Positions 1 to 10,735 of a stretch of DNA of 64,000 nucleotides are shown in pieces. The stretch spans positions 2,724,215-2,788,214 of the forward strand of contig NW_017386025.1 of assembly GCF_000237925.1 (NCBI RefSeq). Direction: 5' to 3'. How positions within the stretch are numbered: position 1 is the stretch's first letter; the number at the start of each line of letters is the position of its first letter. This DNA is from Schistosoma mansoni. Its lineage: Eukaryota; Platyhelminthes; Trematoda; Strigeidida; Schistosomatidae. Below the pieces are notes generated by a model. That model searched no databases, was not told the origin of the DNA, and worked only from the letters and a program-made list of their open reading frames with translations. The translations under genes and the position numbers were made by a program.

Positions 1-815
1 TGATTAGACAAAGTTGACGAGTGCTCAGCAAATGTGTTCAACACAATGTTGGAGTATGTTTGACTGAATGACTGATTGACTGGATGAATGAATGAATGAA
101 TGAGTGAGTGAGTGAGTGAGGGAGGGAGTGATGAATGAGTGACTGTGTGACTGACGGACTGACTAACCGACTGAATGACTGATATGAACACACTCATCCA
201 ATGTGCGTGGATTGTAGGGATCGGACGTTCCGATTGGTTGGTAGTGAGAGACCAGATTGATAGATGAATCAGATGTGTTCATATGCTTTACAATGGCTCA
301 CTGTGTGTTGCCTCACCCTCTCTACTTTCACGAATCGAGGAATGAGTCGAGGAGAATTGAATTGTTGGAAGATTCAGTGTGAATTCCCATGACAGGTTGT
401 TTGTTTCTTGAGACGTGCTGAAGCGTGTGTGTATGTGTGAATTGAAGTGTGAGTGGAGTGTTGTGGACAAACTGCAAGTGAAAACGACCAATCAATATGT
501 CATGCAAGATTCTGCTTACATCTGGTGTGGTGACATTCTAGTCTGTCGCGTTTGTGGTGTCGAGTGTGGATGATTGGTCTGTCGGTTGATGAGTGAGAGA
601 GGGTGTTAGGTGATAAATAATGCTGTGTGGACACTGGGGGTTGGGTGGTGTGAACTGGTTGGAGCAGGTGTACAGAGGACGAGAGATGGAGATGACGATG
701 AAGTGTGTGCTTGACTGTCGATGTAAGCACGTGACAGATGATAGTGTCAGTGGTCGGGAAATGCTTGTTGTTGTAGATCTAGAGATGAGTGTTGTGTGGC
801 TTGGTGTTAGATGTG

Positions 816-819
816 AAAA
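816..819 (-). terminator. Pol III T4 terminator of tRNA-Glu
   Basis: On the minus strand a run of four T lies three bases past the tRNA 3' end, the usual RNA polymerase III stop signal. Confidence 0.7.
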
Positions 820-822
820 CTC

Positions 823-893
823 TCCCGCGCCGGGAGTCGAACCCGGGCCGCCTGGGTGAGAGCCAGGAATCCTAACCGCTAGACCACGCGGGA
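823..893 (-). tRNA. tRNA-Glu (anticodon CTC)
   Basis: Read on the minus strand the acceptor arms TCCCGCG and CGCGGGA pair perfectly over 7 bp. The D arm carries GGTCTAGCGGTTAGGAT (box A). The anticodon stem CCTGG/CCAGG encloses the 7-base loop CTCTCAC, giving anticodon CTC. The T arm has GGGTTCGACTCCC (box B). The sequence closely follows the conserved animal tRNA-Glu pattern. There is no intron. A T4 run follows three bases after the 3' end. Everything needed for RNA polymerase III expression is visible. The host repeat unit suggests a multi-copy tandem family, so any single copy may or may not be expressed. Confidence 0.93.
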
Positions 894-984
894 CAACCGA
901 TTGCCCAACAGAACTACACCCATCATACACTCACAACTACTAACATGCACATACACCATCTCAGCATATATTATTACTACCAAT

Positions 985-1003
985 ACTACTTCTACTACTA
1001 CTT

Positions 1004-1043
<40 letters not shown>

Positions 1044-1078
1044 GACGACGACGACGACGACTACGACTACGACTACTA
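985..1078. repeat. CTA/CGA trinucleotide tract
   Basis: A run of CTA triplets changes into CGA triplets. It reads as poly-Thr/Tyr/Asp on plus and poly-Val on minus; it is a microsatellite, not a coding region. Confidence 0.85.
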
Positions 1079-1488
1079 CAATCAATATCAACATCAAAAT
1101 TCTAAGAAACAGACAAACACCAACAACAAGCACACCAGTTCATAGAACAATCCTCAACAATACACGTCCACCAACACCGACACACTATCCAACTACATTG
1201 ATCAACACAACCAATTTATTTCTCAACACATACTTCCACCACTCACTTCACTTGATCCATTCACACATCGGAATGAGAAGACGAAGTATGTCACCATCTC
1301 ATCTCATCCCACCCCACTTGCACAAACAAAATCAACGCTGTCCGTTTTCGAACAACTCTTCAAACAATATTCAGACAGAGTTCACATATCAGTAGTCGGC
1401 CATATATGCACGTGACGATGATCATCATAACAACGATAATGATCGTGTGAATAATAAATAAGAATTGTTGGCATCATTCAATGCTGTA

Positions 1489-2340
1489 TGATTAGACAAA
1501 GTTGACGAGTGCTCAGCAAATGTGTTCAACACAATGTTGGAGTATGTTTGACTGAATGACTGATTGACTGGATGAATGAATGAATGAGTGAGTGAGTGAG
1601 TGAATGAGTGAGATTTTGAAAGCCAGGAATCCTAACCGCTAGACCACGCGGGACAATCAGTTGTCGAACAGAATTACACACATCACCACTCACAACTACC
1701 AACATGCACATACACGATATGTCCACATAATACTACTGTCAATATCAAATTCACCAACACATACGCAACAATATTCATCACACAAGCATCGTGAACTCAC
1801 TATTCCAGCATACTCATCACCACTTCAACTAACAACACACCCAACAACGCCATTGTCATCATCAACACCATCATTATCATCGTCATCATCTTTATCAACA
1901 ACGACTGCAGCAACATCCTACTCATCCACGCACACCCACCCACCCCCACACACACAAACCGGTTACCGTCGCATTTTCATACACAACACCTCACACTATC
2001 TGGACTGAGAAGTCACAGTTACCGATCTACCGACCGATAAATTGTCAGGAAATCGTAGGTGTTGGGAATAACACCACTCATCTACATATTACTCTTCACT
2101 TACTTCCACAGACTGCAAGGTCACACATATATTTGTTCCTTTGTGTGAGTGAGTGAGTGAGTGAGTGAGCGAGCGAGCGGATTCATGTGTGCGCAAGTGT
2201 ATGTGTGTGTGACTGTGTGTGTATACATGCATGTCAATATGAACCTACACATTGAATCACAATAGATTTCCATCAAATTCATTGTGTACATGCAACAATC
2301 CACCTGGTTCATTAAACATCATCATTTACGGTCTGCGACC
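1489..2340. repeat. Tandem repeat unit 2, internally deleted
   Basis: Starts with the same ~120 bases as unit 1, then jumps at about 1617 into the middle of the tRNA region, so about 730 bases of unit 1 are missing. Downstream of the tRNA remnant the two units align again (CACAACTACYAACATGCACATA in parts), then drift apart. The right edge has GAGT and GTGT simple repeats (2140-2230) and is uncertain. Confidence 0.65.
1621..1653 (-). pseudogene. tRNA-Glu 5' half (truncated)
   Basis: Minus-strand sequence identical to the first ~33 bases of the tRNA-Glu at 823-893 (acceptor 5' arm, D arm, 5' anticodon stem). The 3' half with box B is absent, so it cannot make a tRNA. Confidence 0.85.
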
Positions 2341-3239
2341 AGCTGAATGTGCTGACCATTAAGACAGACTACGACAGAGAGAACTAAATGGAAGGAGAGT
2401 GAAAAACTGAATGTGAGTGAAGGTGTGATGGAGGGGAATGTGGAATGTTACACGGAGCTCAAGTGAAAACACGAGATTGGATTGTGAGGAGGATCGCTTA
2501 GTGGTGGCACGTCATAACAGTGATGCGTTTTTTATAATGACATGCATATTACAAAAATTCGTTTGCCGGACCAGTCATGTTATATCAGAAGTGGGTTTGA
2601 CGACCGAAAATAGGAAACCTGATTAATACTACTTTATTCAATATAATGAAAATGCTTTTACGAATATTGAGTTCATAGTAGAAATCAGTGATAAGAATGA
2701 GAATCTCATATTTAATAGTCCGTAATCTGTAGCTGGTTGTCAACGCTCAATGACTTATCATATTTCAATTTCAACACCATACATCACTTTTTTTTATTCT
2801 GTTCATATGTGGGTGTTTTACCAATATTTAAATCTACTTAAACGTTTGCTGTTGATTCATTCATGCCCATGCACCATGGTTTTGATGAAATCGTTTTGTA
2901 TTTTATTTACTGTAATTTGTATTTACATATATCAGCGCTTCTTACATTCTTAAACGATTTGTTTTTTACCATTAAACAGTTAGTATTTGGTGAAGAATAA
3001 TTCAAGTGGTCTACCTATAACTTATCTATTCAATTTATTTGAGCAGATTTGTAATTCTCTTTCTTCAGTTTTGAGATGAATATGGTGCTCTCTAATATTC
3101 CTTAACGATAAATTATGTTATGAAGGAGTATTTCACTGTAAATACTTCTTAGGTAAACTGTATTCAGTTCTATGTCCTGAAGATTTATTGATTTTCTTCA
3201 ATATATCCCCCCAGTTTGTTGAATTTTTGTGGTTTCTCG
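2341..3239. other. No gene recognised
   Basis: AT-rich sequence after the tRNA repeats. Frames at 2438-2626 and 2750-2953 are short, start without clear context and resemble no family I know. I see no splice-flanked coding exon. Confidence 0.5.
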
Positions 3240-3376
3240 AATGATATGGTGGAGAAGATTTGCAGCTCAGGTGGATGATTTGGATGGAGTTTTGTTCTCT
3301 GAGATGGATGGTTTGGTTGTGGAGCTTTCATCGTCCTTCTGAACAACATCATCAACACAAACGTTGGGTAGAATGA
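3240..3376. repeat. Single arm of the fold-back repeat family
   Basis: Closely matches the left arm of the inverted repeat at 28779-28906, for example GAGATGGATGGTTTGGT, CTTCTGAAC and GGGTAGAA. Here only one arm is present, so this is either a remnant or the parent sequence of the fold-back form. Confidence 0.6.
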
Positions 3377-3817
3377 TCATAAAATTTTATCCAAATTTAG
3401 TGAATTCGTCATTTTATTCCAATATTCTTTTGGGTTTCTTTGTTTGTCTAATTTTTTTACTGGGTTGATTGTATTTAATGTTCTAAAACAAATAACTAAA
3501 GGATTTAAATTTTCATTTACCATGTCAGTCATTTTACGGTAACGTATACACTACTGATAATTAAAATGAGTACGTAATGTGGGTAAGAAAAATTAAAATA
3601 CCATTAGTACATTTATTTCCATTGTATGAGAATTAAATCCAATCACTCATGTTTAGCACTTTGAACTTTTTTCTAACATTAATTCTAATGGATACTTAAA
3701 TAATAATGAAAGGGTGCCGCGGAAATCGGTTTAATTATTAGGCAGAATTTGTCACAGATAATGATTACTTTGTATCATGAATTAATTGCAGTTGTGAATG
3801 TATTCTATTCTTTGGAA

Positions 3818-3970
3818 GAATGGTGCTCTAATGGTTATACGCTTACCATAATATCTGAAGGTGCTGGGTCCAATCTTTGATAGGGTTATACATATGGAAT
3901 GTTGAAAAGTCGTACATCAGAATAAGAAATTTGTCCAATAGTCCCTGGTTTCCAATGGTTCCGCCAATTT
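3818..3970 (+). repeat. Degenerate tRNA-headed SINE
   Basis: A tRNA-like head (GGTGCTCTAATGGTTATACG, then GGTGCTGGGTCCAATC in the box B position) followed by a decayed body with TCCCTGGTTTCCAATGG where younger copies have the CCAGGTTTTCCATGG motif. Old copy; ends uncertain. Confidence 0.35.
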
Positions 3971-4432
3971 ATGTTAATCTGTGATAAATAATACCAACAA
4001 ATTACGTAGGTGTTTTAGTTAAGATTTTCCATCATTTAAAGGTAATTTTCATCATTGAAGTATATTATGGAAGAAATAATAAGTATAGATGTTCACTGGA
4101 TATCAACCTTGTCCTAGCTTTAGCTCTACAACAGTATCAAATTACGATCTTAGGGAGAAAGAGAATTCAAAATCATCCGTTATCACAACGATCTAGATAT
4201 TATTTAAATACATGTTCAGAAGCTTACTTTCAGTATATTTGAAGTTCAGAAAGGTTATTGAGCAACGCAATCATTAAACTTATACCTCATATAATCAGAT
4301 GAAAACTACGCAAAGTTTAACTTCTGAAATGCTCCAATCTGAACTTATTGTTTTTATTTTTGTTATATAATTACTAATTAGTTAAATTATTTGATGTTTG
4401 AGTTTTCTTACTTGTGAGCTTTTTCGTGTTGC

Positions 4433-4433
<1 letters not shown>

Positions 4434-4480
<47 letters not shown>
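4434..4480. repeat. (TA)n microsatellite
   Basis: Perfect TA dinucleotide run of about 47 bases. The flanks 3971-4433 and 4481-5033 are AT-rich with no gene seen. Confidence 0.9.
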
Positions 4481-4484
<4 letters not shown>

Positions 4485-5033
4485 ATAAGTTGTACCTTTC
4501 TTCATTTACCGTTATTCTATTACAGATTCATTACTCAGCCATCTTCAAATCATAGCTAAGTTATGGCCCTATTGTGATTTCCTAATTATCTTGATGTGTG
4601 GTCAGGATTTTACTTTATATTATTGTATGAGTGATGCATAAATTCAAACTGAAGTCGCCTGCTTGCAATGTAGTGTTCTATTCTGGCTATCAGGTGAGCG
4701 AGCGTGGGAATCTGCATTATGGACCAATAGTCATCAAGTGTTATTCCTAGTTGTTATCGTGTCATTGATTAGTCAAAGGTTATTGGTAATAGATAAACAG
4801 TCTAGACAAACTAATCAGTACTCTGACTACATCGGTTTAAGTGTTATCCTCTCCTACAGTCCAATCACATGGACCTGAAAAGTTATCAACAATAAATCTG
4901 TTTATTTTTACCGTTACATCAGTATCTTTCAATATGGACAGGGAAAATTTGTATTTGTAGCTGAATACAAGCTAAAAAGCGAACAACATGAAATACCGTT
5001 AAATCGACGATCATTTACTGATGAAATAATAAT

Positions 5034-5456
5034 TTGGATCGAGACCATTCGGCGTTCACACAGGGATTGAAAGATAACTTGCCTGGACTAGCCACTTCTT
5101 TCTTTATCTATCAATCCAACTGCTCTTGTAGAGCAAGTTATGTTGGTAGATGTCCTAGGAATTTGTATTTTCGGGCTCGTGAGCACCTCCCAGTGTGGTT
5201 AAGCAAAGGTGTAGTCAAAACTCTTAACAACTCCATTTTAGCTCAATTAGTTCAAACGGACCATACAGACAACATGGAGTCATCTTTCACAATGATATAT
5301 GGTGTTAACAACAGTCTACCTAAATCCATCAGACTGAGAATCCTTCAGACGGCTGAGGCAGTTGCTATTCACACCACAAAGCCAGAGCTTTACATCCAGA
5401 AGAATTATGTTCAACCGCTCCTTTTACCTTGGCCAACTCCGTGCCTGATTAGTTAA
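5034..5456 (+). pseudogene. Penelope-like element: GIY-YIG endonuclease fragment
   Basis: An open frame of about 140 codons reads IYQSNCSCRASYVGR, then RNLYFRAREHLPVWLSKG, LLQTAEAVAI-like sequence and a C-terminus with QKNYVQPLLLPWP. The Cys-x-Cys pair before a Tyr-Val-Gly (YIG-type) motif, the Arg and the Glu-His that follow match the C-terminal endonuclease of Penelope-like retroelements, which nicks the target for reverse transcription. No reverse transcriptase domain lies upstream, and the frame opens without an ATG. This is a 5'-truncated copy cut into the region just before the endonuclease. A second fragment of the same domain lies at 53140-53351. Confidence 0.75.
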
Positions 5457-5935
5457 TAATCAATTTTATGATGTGGTGACGTAATTTAACCAATGTTCAT
5501 TTTTATATCTTAAACTTATCCATATATATTATTATTACACTTGCTAACTTTTTGGAGAAATTTATTCAGCATCCAACCCTGTTTACTAAATCATACCCAA
5601 TCCATATTCTATGTATTACGTGATTTATGATTTGTAGCTACACGATTCACTCTCTCACCCCATATTGACCATAGTTATTATGATCATTAATCTCACAATT
5701 TCATTTTATTTAAAAACTGATACAAGTTAACACTTCATATTGGTCATCCCACCACTGGCGATTTTGTTTCATCCCACAATTGTAAATTCACATGCTACAA
5801 TTTTTAAATGATGTATTTTACCTTAAGTCTGGACACTACTTGTATTATTAATTTGGATATGTAATTGGAAAAACTGATGGGAATTAATTGAGAAGAATAT
5901 TCTTCGTTCATATAATTGTGTTTTAAATAACTGAC
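5457..5935 (+). mobile_element. 3' non-coding part of the Penelope-like element
   Basis: Sequence after the endonuclease stop matches 51960-52215 over about 250 bases (for example AGTTAACACTTCATATT, TTGTAAATTCACATGCTAC and AAACTGATGGGAATT). Its position directly after the endonuclease frame suggests it is the element's 3' untranslated region; the link to 51960-52215 supports a shared family. Confidence 0.55.
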
Positions 5936-5984
5936 TGTTTGAACCCTTCCACAATTCCTCAGAAAAGTTTTCAGAAGCTAGAAA

Positions 5985-7751
5985 AAACAATGATATATTC
6001 CGTTCAATCGGCGTTGTTTAGCAACTCCCGAGAGGATTCTAGAGGACGATGTATTATGTTTTCGTTTTATCGACTGAACAATATAGTGTGCAGTTACCAA
6101 TTGTAGCATGGTCTCTACAAGCTTCTAGAATTTTAAGGTCATCATCTAATAGATATCCTGGTTTTCTGTACATAATCTAACCTTAGACGTAAAAGTTTCT
6201 ATGTTTTCTGTCCTGAGTTTAAGTATAAAAGATTTCAGAGGAGTAGGAAGCAGTCAAGAAGTTAGTGTTTATGCGTTTATATACTGGGCAAATAAACTGT
6301 TAATGTAGTGAATCTACGGTATTACTTTTAAACAGTTAGAACTCTCTACAGAGTATTGAGAAAAGTAATATAAACAGACTAAAATGAAAATCGTTGATGC
6401 TCTGGCTTAAGAACTTACTTATCCCAACTACCTTCTGTATCGAATGAGTTGCGATTGTCGGATACAAATTCAGATATTATTTCCATTCATGAATTATACT
6501 GTGATAGTTTTGATGGTGTTACGTTTGATGCATGGTTCCGAAAGTATAAAGACCCGTCCCACATTGACTTCTGTAAGTTCAGTGATGCTATGAAGGTTGG
6601 AATACTCTACAGGAAAATGGTGCTACAGAACATGAATTCAACAGCAAAATTGTCTTTCTAAAGAATCCGAAAGACTTCTGTTTTGATGACACCATTAAAA
6701 ACTATCTTATATCTTTGAAGAACAGTTGTCTTGGTTTAATGTCCGTTATCACTGACTGAAGATAACTTAAGAGCCAGGAGAGAACTTGGTGAAAAGTTTA
6801 GAAACCGTGAATTGAGAACCGTGTCCGTAAAGCAGTTTAGGTGTCATTTTTTCATTTGCACCCTGAAGATGCTGATGTCTGAACCAGAATTCTAGGCAAT
6901 AATGAACACTGCCCCTACATAAATCTGTGAAAACTGAACAGTGTACTTCAAAAGTTAGTAAACTTAAACACAACACAACTGCTTTTTGAGTGTCTTTTCA
7001 GTAATTAGAAAATACCAGAAAGACTCTGGCAAGATAAAACAGAAGCATTAACAACTATAACCTCTTATTTTCATGTCATATTTGAAGAGGACTACTTTTC
7101 AAGGGACTCTATCATTCTAAAATCTAGCGTTATTTTCTAAAATAACTCAAAGAAGTTCACTACAAGACCAGGGAAAGTCATTGATGCCGGAAAGTCTATC
7201 CAAAAACATTCAGGCCTAGAACCTGCATACCTAGAGTAGTCGCAGCTCTCAATCAAATTTATTTACAAGGTCATAGAAAAGCAGTTTTCCTAAGAAATTT
7301 TATGTATTGTGTCCGTCAGCATCGTAACAAAGCCTAAGATATTAATTATCCTTATCAACATAAAAACCTGGAAAAGTATTGATAGGCCTTCAGTCTCTTC
7401 AGTTAAATAATAAACCCAAAGTTAAGGAACTTGAATATCATAAAAAAATACATTGCAAAATCACTATAAATGAACCAACTATGAAGCCCATTCTTTATCT
7501 CGCGGGTCTTCTTAACAATGTACTTAGCAGGAAAGCTAAAATTAGCAGATTGCTCATTAATATCATCTAGATTCAGATCAAAATTAAAGTCCCTAATCAA
7601 CCTAATAGGGAAAAGAAATAGTGAAATATTTTCTGATGACCTGGGAGAATGTACAAAATTCAAAACTATGGTAATTCTCCAACCTGGAACAACATCAGTA
7701 TTCCGATCCAATAGACTATACACATCTATCACAAATGTTACATTACAGTAA
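5985..7751 (+). mobile_element. Gypsy-like LTR retrotransposon fossil
   Basis: Pieces of a gag region (about 6449-6770, with the pattern FDAWFRKYKD) and of pol (about 7600-7740, with LGECTKF and VFR) can be recognised, in the order and strand of a Gypsy-class element. A TATA-type motif (TATAAAAG) at about 6226 lies in a possible LTR-like leader. No matching second LTR was seen. The copy is old and heavily broken, with many disruptions and most of pol missing; both ends are approximate. Confidence 0.6.
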
Positions 7752-8120
7752 CAGTAATATATTAGTTAGATCATTATGTTATGCTTTTTTTCTGTTTTTA
7801 GCTTAGGTATATCTCAAATCAATACATTTATGTGCATTTAGATCACGTAATTAACGACCCTACTCATTCACCCATCTACATATTTATTTTATACACATAC
7901 AATACATTCCATAATGGTGACTAATACATTTTTATTATCTTTAAACTTTATATATATATACCATTTAAGAATGTCACATGATTAGCTGTTAGTGTAATCT
8001 TTCTAAATATTATAACAATGTAAGTGAAGTATGGTATACTCTTGTGTATCAGAACTATTATTCAAATGGATAGTATTAATTGATTTGGTTCAAGTAGGCT
8101 GGAAATAACAATTACACTCA

Positions 8121-8137
8121 ATAATAATAATAATAAC

Positions 8138-8169
<32 letters not shown>

Positions 8170-8170
8170 C
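8121..8170. repeat. AAT/ATT trinucleotide palindrome
   Basis: An AAT run turns into its complement (ATT)n, giving a perfect A/T hairpin of triplets. A simple repeat. Confidence 0.85.
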
Positions 8171-8308
8171 CAATTATCTTTACTAGTAAGATCTGATTTA
8201 TTTTCTGATACCTTTCATGAGCTATATATTTTTCATATTAATATTTATTAATTTGAATGATTATAAAACAGTAACATTAAATGAATTTTGATAAAAAAAA
8301 TGTTAGTT

Positions 8309-8447
8309 AGTCCTGGGTTCGAATCTCGTGAGACGTGATCGTGGATGCGCACTTCTGAGGAGTCTCATAATAGGACGAAACGGCCGTCCAGTGCTTCCAG
8401 ATTTTCCATGGTGGTTTAGCTTCAATTGATTCATGATCTTAACTATT
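8309..8447 (+). mobile_element. Hammerhead SINE, 5'- and 3'-truncated, with TSD
   Basis: Begins at box B (TCCTGGGTTCGAATCTC) and runs through the hammerhead to TCAATTGATTCATGATCTT. Flanked by a perfect 12-base direct repeat, AAAATGTTAGTT, at 8297-8308 and 8448-8459, the mark of target-primed integration. It lacks the 3' tail that ends in CCCCTTCTGATA in longer copies, so its RNA ended or was primed at the internal AACTAT site. Confidence 0.85.
8349..8394 (+). ncRNA. Hammerhead ribozyme motif (SINE-borne)
   Basis: Stem I GCACTT/CAGTGC, core CTGAGGA, stem II GTCT/GGAC with loop CATAATA, core GAAA, stem III palindrome ACGGCCGT, cleavage site GTC. All invariant core bases are present (position 7 is free in hammerheads). 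The pair nearest the core in stem I is a mismatch and stem II has one G-U, so activity is uncertain. Confidence 0.6.
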
Positions 8448-9061
8448 AAAATGTTAGTTGAGTTTATTCACTACATTTTGATGTTCAATAAATGTGCTGA
8501 ATTCAACATGTTTGATCATCTTTTTTCCCGTTTATCTAGTATATGAATGTTGTATATTGGAATGTAATTTTTATTAAGGAAATCATTTCAAGAGTCTAGA
8601 GCTGTCTAAAACTGTGCTGTATGAATGTATCAATGTATTCCAAACTAATATGGTGGTTAGAAATACAAATGTATTGGAAGTTAATTCTTGAAATGGAAAG
8701 TCTACTAAAAATTACACTTTTTTATTCAACACTCTTTCATTGAATGAACTGGAAAATAGTAGTTTCTAATTCTTGTTCTCTAAGCTGTTTACAAATATAT
8801 TCTACAGTCTTTTGACGTAACGTCATTGTTCACAAATGTCCCACTCAGAGAGACTGTGGAACTGAAAAATGGCTGAAAGTGTTGGATACAAACACTTATT
8901 GAATATTGAAAACAGTGAAGGGGAACTCAGCTATAACATTTGGTCACTCCTTGTCTTGTTAGGCTATTTCACCGACATATTAGTTGTTTAACATATACCT
9001 CGTTTCGTTGTATAAGAGGGTTGGTGTGGATTGTTGAATTTTATAGATAAAAAATTACTGA

Positions 9062-9160
9062 AAAACAGGAAGCACTGGATAGCTATTTTACCATAGTATA
9101 AGATTTCTCAACAGTGAGTATCCATAACCTCATCAAGAATCGGATCTATTATTAAAATCC
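9062..9160 (-). repeat. Degenerate SINE remnant
   Basis: Carries GGAAGCACTGGATAGCTATT and, further on, TTTCTCAACAGTGAGTATCC, a decayed minus-strand hammerhead region of the same SINE family. Ends not defined. Confidence 0.45.
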
Positions 9161-9329
9161 GACAACCAAAAGTTCACTAGTGACTGATCTTGAGAGGTGA
9201 CTCCAAACGTTTTAGTTAGAAGCTGTGACCAGAAGAGTTTAACCATGTCGGATGTGGGGCAGTTGGGTTTCACTGGGATCTGAAAATAGCTGCTCATTTT
9301 TGGGTACTTTTAGAAATTAGAAATAAAAA

Positions 9330-9497
9330 GCATTGGATAAGGCACTCTATGAGAGCCGCGATGGTCCTGGGTTCAATTCTTTTCAGCGTTATGGACGCGC
9401 ACTAAAATGGAGTTCCATACTTTAACGAAACAGCTCCCTAGTGATTCAATGCTTTCTACTAATCCATAGATTCAATCATTCTGTGATATTAACTACA
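9330..9497 (+). repeat. Degenerate tRNA-headed SINE
   Basis: A box B-like GGTCCTGGGTTCAATTC is followed by GGACGCGCACT and ACGAAACAGCTCCCTAGTG, an eroded hammerhead. Old plus-strand copy. The following 9498-9997 holds nothing I recognise. Confidence 0.5.
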
Positions 9498-10074
9498 AAA
9501 TTAAACAATTTCCTCAAGTCTTCTAGGCTAATAACTTTCTTCGGAACTTATTTTTGTTTATGTATCCGATAGGTTATGTAGTATACTTTGCAGACGGGCT
9601 TACGTACTATTTTATGGTTATGAGTTGTTTCTTGAACAATCCCACGGTATCTCAATGTTATTCATATGTGTACCAGTATACAAGTACTTTTAAATTATTT
9701 CAATGAGGGATGGCTTTTTATTCGTCTTCGTTTTTAAATGATCAATTCAATTGTTTTTCTTTTATATTTCTAAAAAGATATAGTCAAAGAAGATACATTT
9801 TCGCTATTATATCTTTACATCACTGATACATTTCAACACCAGGCTAATTATTCATAACTTCAACTTCAATACAATGAATAAAATTGCTTCCTACCCAAAA
9901 ACTAAAGTGAGAAGTTCAAATTTGTATAGAATCTTTTCCTGACAGTTGCTTCAGAGAAGTTTCATTATATTCAACTTCATTCAATTATATCATCAAGTAT
10001 TCAACAATTATCAGAAGGGGTTTTGTGGAGATTTAGTATGTTTCATAGTTGAAAGCATGAGTCAATTGAAGCCA

Positions 10075-10274
10075 NNNNNNNNNNNNNNNNNNNNNNNNNN
10101 NNNNNNNNNNNNNNNNNNNNNNNNNNNNNNNNNNNNNNNNNNNNNNNNNNNNNNNNNNNNNNNNNNNNNNNNNNNNNNNNNNNNNNNNNNNNNNNNNNNN
10201 NNNNNNNNNNNNNNNNNNNNNNNNNNNNNNNNNNNNNNNNNNNNNNNNNNNNNNNNNNNNNNNNNNNNNNNNNN
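10075..10274. other. Assembly gap (200 N)
   Basis: Exactly 200 N. It falls within the minus half of an inverted SINE pair, where the missing hammerhead and head of the minus copy would lie; the true length is unknown. Confidence 0.98.
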
Positions 10275-10374
10275 ATCAGTGAGTTCCTATCTCACAACAG
10301 ACGTGGTTTGCACTCCACTGGTCACTGCTTCTCACTAGAGATCCTGGATGTACTTCCTGAGGGTTCGTGGATGC

Positions 10375-10420
10375 GCACTGCTGAGGATTCCCATAGTAGG
10401 ACGAAACGGCCGTCCAGTGC
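10375..10420 (+). ncRNA. Hammerhead motif, stem II weakened
   Basis: Stem I GCACTG/CAGTGC is perfect over 6 bp, cores CTGAGGA and GAAA and the palindrome ACGGCCGT are intact. Stem II reads TTCC/GGAC, breaking the pair next to the core, which is normally important for catalysis. Confidence 0.55.
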
Positions 10421-10559
10421 TTCCAGGTTTTCGATGGTGGTCTGGCTTCAATTGACTCATGCTTTCAACTATTCAACAATTATTAATTATCAGTATCGGG
10501 TTGTAGAGATTGCTGAGTTTTGATTGAGTTCATGAATCGATTAATGTTAAGTCACCATT

Positions 10560-10735
10560 GAAAACCTAAGAAGCATTGGACGGCCGTTTCGTCCTAGCAT
10601 GAGAATCCTCAGCACTGCGCATCCACGGCCACATACGCGGGGTCTGAATCCAGAACCGTCGGCCTCACGCGCGAACGTTTAACCTCTGGACCACTAAGCC
10701 GGCATCCAACGATGGTAATGTCAATTACAAAATTT
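10560..10735 (-). mobile_element. Hammerhead SINE with tRNA head
   Basis: Minus-strand copy: GAAGCATTGGACGGCCGTTT (hammerhead 3' part), GGTCTGAATCCAGAACC at box B, and AACCTCTGGACCACTAAGCC at box A, then the start of the leader. The tail is missing. It lies only about 80 bases after the dimer at 10012. Confidence 0.75.

Larger units (their letters stand above)
1..1488. repeat. Tandem repeat unit 1 carrying tRNA-Glu
   Basis: The first ~120 bases (start TGATTAGACAAAGTTGACGA) recur at 1489 onward, so the period is about 1488 bases. The unit holds GAAT/GAGT simple repeats, a complete tRNA-Glu on the minus strand, a CTA/CGA triplet tract and a CA-rich, purine-poor stretch. Base composition is clearly less AT-rich than the rest of the window. 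Open frames here read as homopolymers of Val, Thr or Tyr and are not genes. The window begins at the repeat start, so the array probably continues to the left. Confidence 0.75.
10012..10469. mobile_element. Head-to-head inverted SINE dimer with one TSD
   Basis: 10012-10074 is a minus-strand SINE 3' end (CAGAAGGGGTTTTGTGGAG). After the 200-N gap, 10275-10362 is a minus-strand leader (TCCACTGGTCACT). At 10363 orientation flips and a plus-strand hammerhead and 3' body runs to 10469. The whole is flanked by a 14-base direct repeat, TATTCAACAATTAT, at 9998-10011 and 10470-10483, so both halves entered in one event. The plus half stops at the same internal 3' point as the copy at 8309. Confidence 0.8.

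Noticed and set aside
538-1395. Long open frames rich in Thr, Tyr, Val or Asp
   Set aside because: They translate triplet microsatellites and the tRNA-Glu itself; no start context, splice sites or domains.
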